Below, one piece after another: positions 6,025 to 9,048 of a DNA stretch of 9,048 nucleotides; the stretch's first letter is position 1, and every line of letters begins with the position of its first letter. This DNA is from Caldisericota bacterium (GTDB lineage Bacteria; Caldisericota; Caldisericia; Cryosericales; Cryosericaceae). Both the position numbers and the translations under genes were made by a program. The stretch covers positions 1 through 9,048 of the forward strand of contig JAPLGJ010000005.1 of the NCBI GenBank assembly GCA_026390215.1, given 5' to 3'. The notes under the pieces were generated by a model that saw only the letters and a list, made by a program, of their open reading frames with translations, did no database searches and was not told where the DNA came from.

Positions 6025-7719
6025 CTAACGCTCCAGAATGACCGGGATGACGATGGGCCGCCGGCGCGTCTTGTCGTATATATATTTAGCCGAGAATTTG
6101 CGTAAGTCAAGCTGCAAATCAGGCGTCGCGCGTACATCCTTGTTGCGATGGGTCACCATGAAGGCCTTCATCTCGCGAGTCAGGTCCGTCAGGATTGCGT
6201 CGTCGTCAGTCACGACACCCTTCGTCACGATTTCCGGACCAGCAAGGATCTTTCCTGTCATCGTGTCAATGCTGACGACCAAGACCAGAATGCCATCTTT
6301 GGCCAGGCGGGCACGGTCCGTGAGAATCGGGCTGTCGGGCAGACCCAGGGCGAGACCGTCGATCAGGAGTCCTTCGGCGGGTATGCGCTTGAGTGCAGTC
6401 AGGTGTTCACTGTCTACAGTGAAGCACTGGCCGTTTTCGAGGATGAAGACGTGCGTGCCCGGGATACCGACGCTCTCGGCAAGTCGTTTGTTCCACAGAA
6501 GATGACGATACTCCCCGTGAATCGGCACAAAGAACTTGGGACGCGTCAGCGAGAGCATGAGCTTGAGGTCTCCCTGAGCGCCATGACCCGACACGTGGAC
6601 CTTGTCCTCGCGGCGGTAGAATACGTTGGCCCCTCGGCGGAACAGGTTGTCGACCGTGCGAGCTACCATTTCCTCGTTGCCCGGGATCGGATCTGCAGAC
6701 AGCACGACGGTGTCGCCTTTCGTGATCTTCACAAAATCGTGTTCGCCGCGAGCAAGACGCGACAGGCCGCTCATGGGCTCGCCCTGAGTTCCAGTCGTGA
6801 CGATGAGCATCTTGTCCTTAGGGACGCTCCCCATCTGATCCTGCTGAACGAACATGTTCTCAGGCATATCCATGATCTTGACCTTGCGAGCCACCTTGAC
6901 GGAGCTGATAATGCTCCGACCGTCCACAAAGACCTTGCGGCCCTGAGGGGCAACTGCGTCCATGATCTGCTGAATCCGGTGGATGTTGCTGGAGAACGTG
7001 CTGAAGATGATACGCCCCTTGGATTCGTGCACGATGCTGTCGAACGTCGACCGCAGGTCACGTTCTGAACCCGCGAAGCCTGATTCCTCGGCATTTGTGG
7101 AGTCGGACAGAAGCAGGAGAATCCCCTCACGCCCCAGGGCGCTGAACTTCTGAAGGTCGATGGGCTTGTCGTCGACGGGAGTCTGGTCGACCTTGTAGTC
7201 TCCAGTGTGAAGAATGATCCCCTCGCTTGTGCGGATGGCAATGGCCATGCTCTCGGGGACCGAATGGGTAACGCGAACGAACTCGACGTCCATGTTTCCG
7301 ATCTTGATGCGGTCGCCCGCTTGGACTGCTCGGGTTTCGTAGGGCTTCATCCGTCCGGGGATGACGTCCTCGATGATGCCGAGGGCGAACTTGCTGGCAT
7401 AGATGGGTGCACGGACGTGTTCCAGCGTGTAGCCGAGTGCTCCGATGTGGTCCATGTGCGAATGCGTAATAAGGATTCCGCGGATCTTGTCCTTGATCTG
7501 GTCGAGGTAGTCCATGTTTGGAATGACGTAGTCGATGCCCTGCATATCGTATTCGGGGAACTTGAACCCCGCATCGACAATTACTGCATCGTCGTTGACC
7601 TCATAGACGGTCATGTTCTTGCCAATCTCCCCGAGACCTCCAAGGGGAGTAATGCGGATGATGTCGTGGTGTAGGGTGGTGTGTTGCGTGTGTTGCGATT
7701 GTGTTTTAGTCATGCTCAT
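6025..7719 (-). CDS. rnj: Ribonuclease J (metallo-beta-lactamase/beta-CASP RNase)
   Basis: RNA 5'-3' exonuclease and endonuclease of mRNA decay and rRNA/tRNA maturation, acting in the cytoplasm. The 564 residues match the usual length of the family. The metallo-beta-lactamase core has PLGGLGEIGKNM (25-36), the zinc motif HSHMDH (86-91), His152 and Asp174 (HTGDYK). The beta-CASP insertion includes SDSTNAEESGFAGSE (205-219) and SGHGAQGD (377-384). His401 (PIHGEYRH) completes the site. A C-terminal domain ends in the conserved KTRRRPIVIPVI. The first 18 residues are Gln/His/Thr-rich and precede the conserved start; a second ATG two codons in (7713) is equally plausible. No Shine-Dalgarno is evident, and a weak TACACT abuts the first ATG. 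The gene lies 50 nt after lgt on the same strand and 14 nt before tRNA-Leu. All catalytic residues are intact, so it should be active. Confidence 0.97.
   Translation of the reverse strand: MSMTKTQSQHTQHTTLHHDIIRITPLGGLGEIGKNMTVYEVNDDAVIVDAGFKFPEYDMQGIDYVIPNMDYLDQIKDKIRGILITHSHMDHIGALGYTLEHVRAPIYASKFALGIIEDVIPGRMKPYETRAVQAGDRIKIGNMDVEFVRVTHSVPESMAIAIRTSEGIILHTGDYKVDQTPVDDKPIDLQKFSALGREGILLLLSDSTNAEESGFAGSERDLRSTFDSIVHESKGRIIFSTFSSNIHRIQQIMDAVAPQGRKVFVDGRSIISSVKVARKVKIMDMPENMFVQQDQMGSVPKDKMLIVTTGTQGEPMSGLSRLARGEHDFVKITKGDTVVLSADPIPGNEEMVARTVDNLFRRGANVFYRREDKVHVSGHGAQGDLKLMLSLTRPKFFVPIHGEYRHLLWNKRLAESVGIPGTHVFILENGQCFTVDSEHLTALKRIPAEGLLIDGLALGLPDSPILTDRARLAKDGILVLVVSIDTMTGKILAGPEIVTKGVVTDDDAILTDLTREMKAFMVTHRNKDVRATPDLQLDLRKFSAKYIYDKTRRRPIVIPVILER
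7681..7697. repeat. short tandem repeat at the RNase J 5' end
   Basis: The octamer GTGTTGCG occurs twice with a 9-nt period (7681-7688 and 7690-7697, plus strand). On the coding strand this gives two consecutive Gln-His-Thr triplets in the variable N-terminal tail of RNase J. It looks like a small in-frame duplication in an unconstrained region. Confidence 0.6.
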
Positions 7720-7769
7720 AGTGTACCCACTTTGTTAGCGTTGAAAAGCAATGCATTGTGAGAGTCGTC

Positions 7770-8606
7770 TCAACCGTCAGACTCTGTGCCATCCGGTGCC
7801 GTCGCATCGAGTGCTGCCGGCTGTTGAGGAGGCACGGGATGGAATGGCGGCCGGTGCCTGAGGATCAGTGAGGCAATGATGCCGAGAAGGATGATTGTGA
7901 CGTCTGTCCACTGGTTCGGAGTCAAGCGGAGCACGTGGACGGGAATAGAGCGGAAGAACTCTACGACGAAGCCGGTGGCGCCGTAGAGGTACAGGTACCA
8001 GATGAAGACCTGGCCATCATAGCGTTTGCGCCGGCGGACGACCCAGAACAGAACGGCAAACGCGAGGAAGCCGGAGGCGGAGTTGAAGAGCTGAGCTGGC
8101 CAGATACTCTGACCGAGCAGATCGCACTCGGACAAGGGGTTGGTGAAGATGACTCCAAGCCATGATGTCGTGGCTGTTCCGTTGCAGCAGCCATTGAGCC
8201 AACAGCCGATCTTGCCGATTCCGAAGGACAGGGCAAGCAGGGGAGCGACGATATCGGCCATCCGCCAGAATCCCATCCGCCGACGCCGAACCATGAAGTG
8301 TGCAGCGATGACGCCGCCAAGGATGCCTCCAAAATACGAGAGGCCCCCTTCCCAGATCGCGAGAATGCGGAGGGGATGGGCGAGATACCACATGACGTCG
8401 GGAGATGTCAGAATCCATCCGACGCGAGCTCCCAGAATGCCCCCGATAACCGCAACGATGGCCAGATCCAGCACATCGTCGGTGTTGATGCCCTGGCGTC
8501 GTGACTCGATGTATGCAACGGTGATGCTTATGGCGATCGAGACGGCGATCATGACACCATACCAGCGAACAGTGAGGTTTCCAAGAACAAATGCTATAGG
8601 GTGCAT
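7770..8606 (-). CDS. lgt: Prolipoprotein diacylglyceryl transferase (Lgt)
   Basis: Integral membrane enzyme that moves the diacylglyceryl group from phosphatidylglycerol to the lipobox cysteine of prolipoproteins, the first step of lipoprotein maturation. The 278-residue protein has the Lgt layout of about seven membrane spans. It starts with the typical MHPIAFVLGNLTVRWYG and contains WEGGLSYFGGILGG (85-98), GKIGCWLNGCC (131-141), PAQLFNS (170-176) and FVVEFFR (213-219). It belongs to the GC-x3-GCC variant of the family rather than the E. coli GN-x2-NGE type. Phe92 stands where E. coli has His103 and Lys132 where it has Arg143; Arg219 matches Arg239. A Pro/Ala-rich tail (252-278) is dispensable-looking. 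The ATG at 8606 has an excellent Shine-Dalgarno (AAAGGAGAA, 8619-8611). A 67-codon upstream extension of the frame is rejected because it crosses the promoter. Family assignment is firm. Confidence 0.93.
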   Translation of the reverse strand: MHPIAFVLGNLTVRWYGVMIAVSIAISITVAYIESRRQGINTDDVLDLAIVAVIGGILGARVGWILTSPDVMWYLAHPLRILAIWEGGLSYFGGILGGVIAAHFMVRRRRMGFWRMADIVAPLLALSFGIGKIGCWLNGCCNGTATTSWLGVIFTNPLSECDLLGQSIWPAQLFNSASGFLAFAVLFWVVRRRKRYDGQVFIWYLYLYGATGFVVEFFRSIPVHVLRLTPNQWTDVTIILLGIIASLILRHRPPFHPVPPQQPAALDATAPDGTESDG

Positions 8607-8625
8607 CGGTTTCTCCTTTGTTGGT

Positions 8626-8639
8626 TTGCAGGCCTGCAA
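8626..8639. promoter_or_regulatory. perfect 14-bp palindrome at the lgt transcription start
   Basis: TTGCAGG-CCTGCAA is a perfect inverted repeat with no spacer. It starts within a base or two of the predicted lgt transcription start (about 8640) and ends 6 nt before the Shine-Dalgarno tract. The position fits a repressor operator; alternatively it is incidental, since it is too compact for a stable RNA hairpin with a normal loop. Confidence 0.4.
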
Positions 8640-8646
8640 CATAGAG

Positions 8647-8675
8647 ATTATAGGGCCAATCGCTTGAGCTGCCAA
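8647..8675 (-). promoter_or_regulatory. predicted lgt promoter
   Basis: The minus strand has TTGGCA (8675-8670), a 17-nt spacer and a perfect TATAAT (8652-8647). Transcription should start near 8640 and give a leader of about 34 nt that contains the Shine-Dalgarno of lgt. This is the clearest sigma-70-type promoter in the window and probably also feeds RNase J. Confidence 0.78.
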
Positions 8676-8716
8676 CCCAGGCCGCTTCGATTCCTCATGA
8701 TGCAATGCGCGATTGG
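8656..8716. repeat. 8-bp inverted repeat in the lgt/rarA divergent region
   Basis: CCAATCGC (8656-8663) and its exact reverse complement GCGATTGG (8709-8716) are spaced 53 bp apart start to start, about five helical turns. The left arm lies within the lgt promoter spacer. This could be a paired regulator site, but an 8-bp match across 180 nt can arise by chance. I see nothing else in the 181-nt gap between lgt and rarA apart from the promoters and the palindrome. Confidence 0.3.
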
Positions 8717-8751
8717 AGAGGGAGCATGTGACACAGACTCGAACCTGCGCG

Positions 8752-8780
8752 TTGCGTTGACCGCTTTGCAGTGCTATAAC
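8752..8780 (+). promoter_or_regulatory. predicted rarA promoter
   Basis: TTGCGT (8752-8757), a 17-nt spacer and TATAAC (8775-8780, five of six consensus bases) lie directly upstream of rarA. Seven nt separate the -10 box from the ATG, so the transcript would start at the start codon or one to two bases before it. There is no Shine-Dalgarno. The -35 sequence, spacing and distance to ATG mirror the polA promoter. Confidence 0.6.
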
Positions 8781-8787
8781 CTCACCT

Positions 8788-9048
8788 ATGGAAGATACGC
8801 AGCGCATGTTCCAGGGGTTTGAACCGTCGAGCCTGGATGAGTTCGTGGGTCAAGTTGCGGTTGCAGGGCCCGGTACGCCGCTTCGGAAGTTCGTCAGTGA
8901 TCGTGTACCGTTCAGTGCGATCATCTGGGGCCCTCCGGGGTGTGGGAAGACGACGTTCGCGCGGCTGGTAGCTGCACAGTTGGGTGAGGAGATGGAATAC
9001 GTGACTGCCGTCTCGGCAGGCTTACCTGAGTTGCGTCAGGTTGTGGCG
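8788..9048 (+). CDS. rarA: Replication-associated recombination protein A (RarA/MgsA AAA+ ATPase), 5' part only
   Basis: AAA+ ATPase related to the clamp-loader and RuvB families that acts at stalled replication forks together with SSB. Only the first 87 residues are in the window. They contain the N-terminal SLDEFVGQ box (15-22), IIWGPP leading into the Walker A motif GPPGCGKT (48-55), and VTAVSAGLPELRQVV (72-86). This last segment corresponds to the RarA-specific AVTSGVKEIR-type sensor/loop rather than RuvB or DnaX. The rest of the ATPase domain and the tetramerisation domain lie past the right edge. The ATG at 8788 was chosen because it starts just before the conserved box; an in-frame ATG at 8806 is possible but would leave only about nine residues before that box. 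It is divergent from lgt, with a predicted leaderless promoter. Confidence 0.9.
   Translation, partial: MEDTQRMFQGFEPSSLDEFVGQVAVAGPGTPLRKFVSDRVPFSAIIWGPPGCGKTTFARLVAAQLGEEMEYVTAVSAGLPELRQVVA

Noticed and set aside
6076..6110. TATATATA run with upstream TTGACT as a tRNA promoter
   Set aside because: The AT run encodes the conserved Lys-Tyr-Ile-Tyr of RNase J. Spacing to TTGACT is 17 nt only for a very poor -10 (AAATAT) and 20 nt for TATATA.
6148..7068. A 306-codon plus-strand open frame opposite RNase J
   Set aside because: It lies wholly antisense to a complete RNase J with intact catalytic motifs. Its product shows no domain or membrane pattern, and long antisense frames are expected opposite GC-rich genes.
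6025..7719. RNase J as a substitute for the missing ComEC nuclease
   Set aside because: Both belong to the metallo-beta-lactamase fold, but this protein is a canonical cytoplasmic RNase J in a separate transcription unit; nothing in the sequence links it to uptake.
7749..7772. Palindrome CAATGCATTG and the TGAGA/TCTCA stem between lgt and RNase J as a terminator
   Set aside because: The stem is only 5 bp and overlaps the lgt stop, and no U-tract follows. lgt and RNase J are more likely co-transcribed.
8607..8807. 67-codon N-terminal extension of lgt
   Set aside because: The extension runs over a near-consensus promoter and past a strong Shine-Dalgarno. Lgt proteins normally begin at the internal ATG at 8606, and the extension even overlaps the rarA start.

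Overview
This window is a densely packed bacterial chromosome segment with moderately high GC, and all of it looks like housekeeping DNA. Seven protein genes and one tRNA account for nearly every base. All but the last gene lie on the minus strand. Read in the minus-strand direction of transcription the order is lgt, RNase J, tRNA-Leu(CAG), a terminator, an L,D-transpeptidase, comEA, comEC and polA, with polA running off the left edge. On the plus strand, divergent from lgt, rarA/mgsA begins and runs off the right edge. I see no phage genes, transposases, CRISPR arrays or toxin-antitoxin genes.

The gene content points to a bacterium with a peptidoglycan wall, lipoproteins, RNase J-based RNA decay and a ComEA/ComEC DNA-uptake apparatus. 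DNA polymerase I has a vestigial proofreading domain. This combination is typical of Gram-positive or deep-branching lineages rather than Proteobacteria. I cannot place the organism further from sequence alone; a Caldisericota/Cryosericota-like lineage is only a guess.

The genes form three functional blocks. The right block (7770-9048) is a divergent promoter region serving lgt (lipoprotein maturation) and rarA (replication-fork maintenance). The middle block (5852-7719) is RNase J followed by a class II tRNA-Leu and a strong hairpin terminator. The left block (1-5823) starts at a near-consensus promoter for the L,D-transpeptidase and continues through comEA, comEC and polA with very short gaps. 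Together comEA and comEC form a DNA-receptor plus membrane-channel module. polA has its own predicted promoter inside the 3' end of comEC.

The observations most worth a second look are these. (1) The ComEC C-terminal metallo-beta-lactamase-like domain has lost its metal-binding motif. (2) PolA carries Asp in place of the near-invariant steric-gate Glu of motif A. (3) Lgt lacks both the His and the Arg equivalent to catalytically important E. coli residues. (4) Several genes have promoter -10 boxes only 6-10 nt from the start codon and no usable Shine-Dalgarno, which suggests leaderless or near-leaderless transcripts. I did not find a clear undescribed multi-gene system here.
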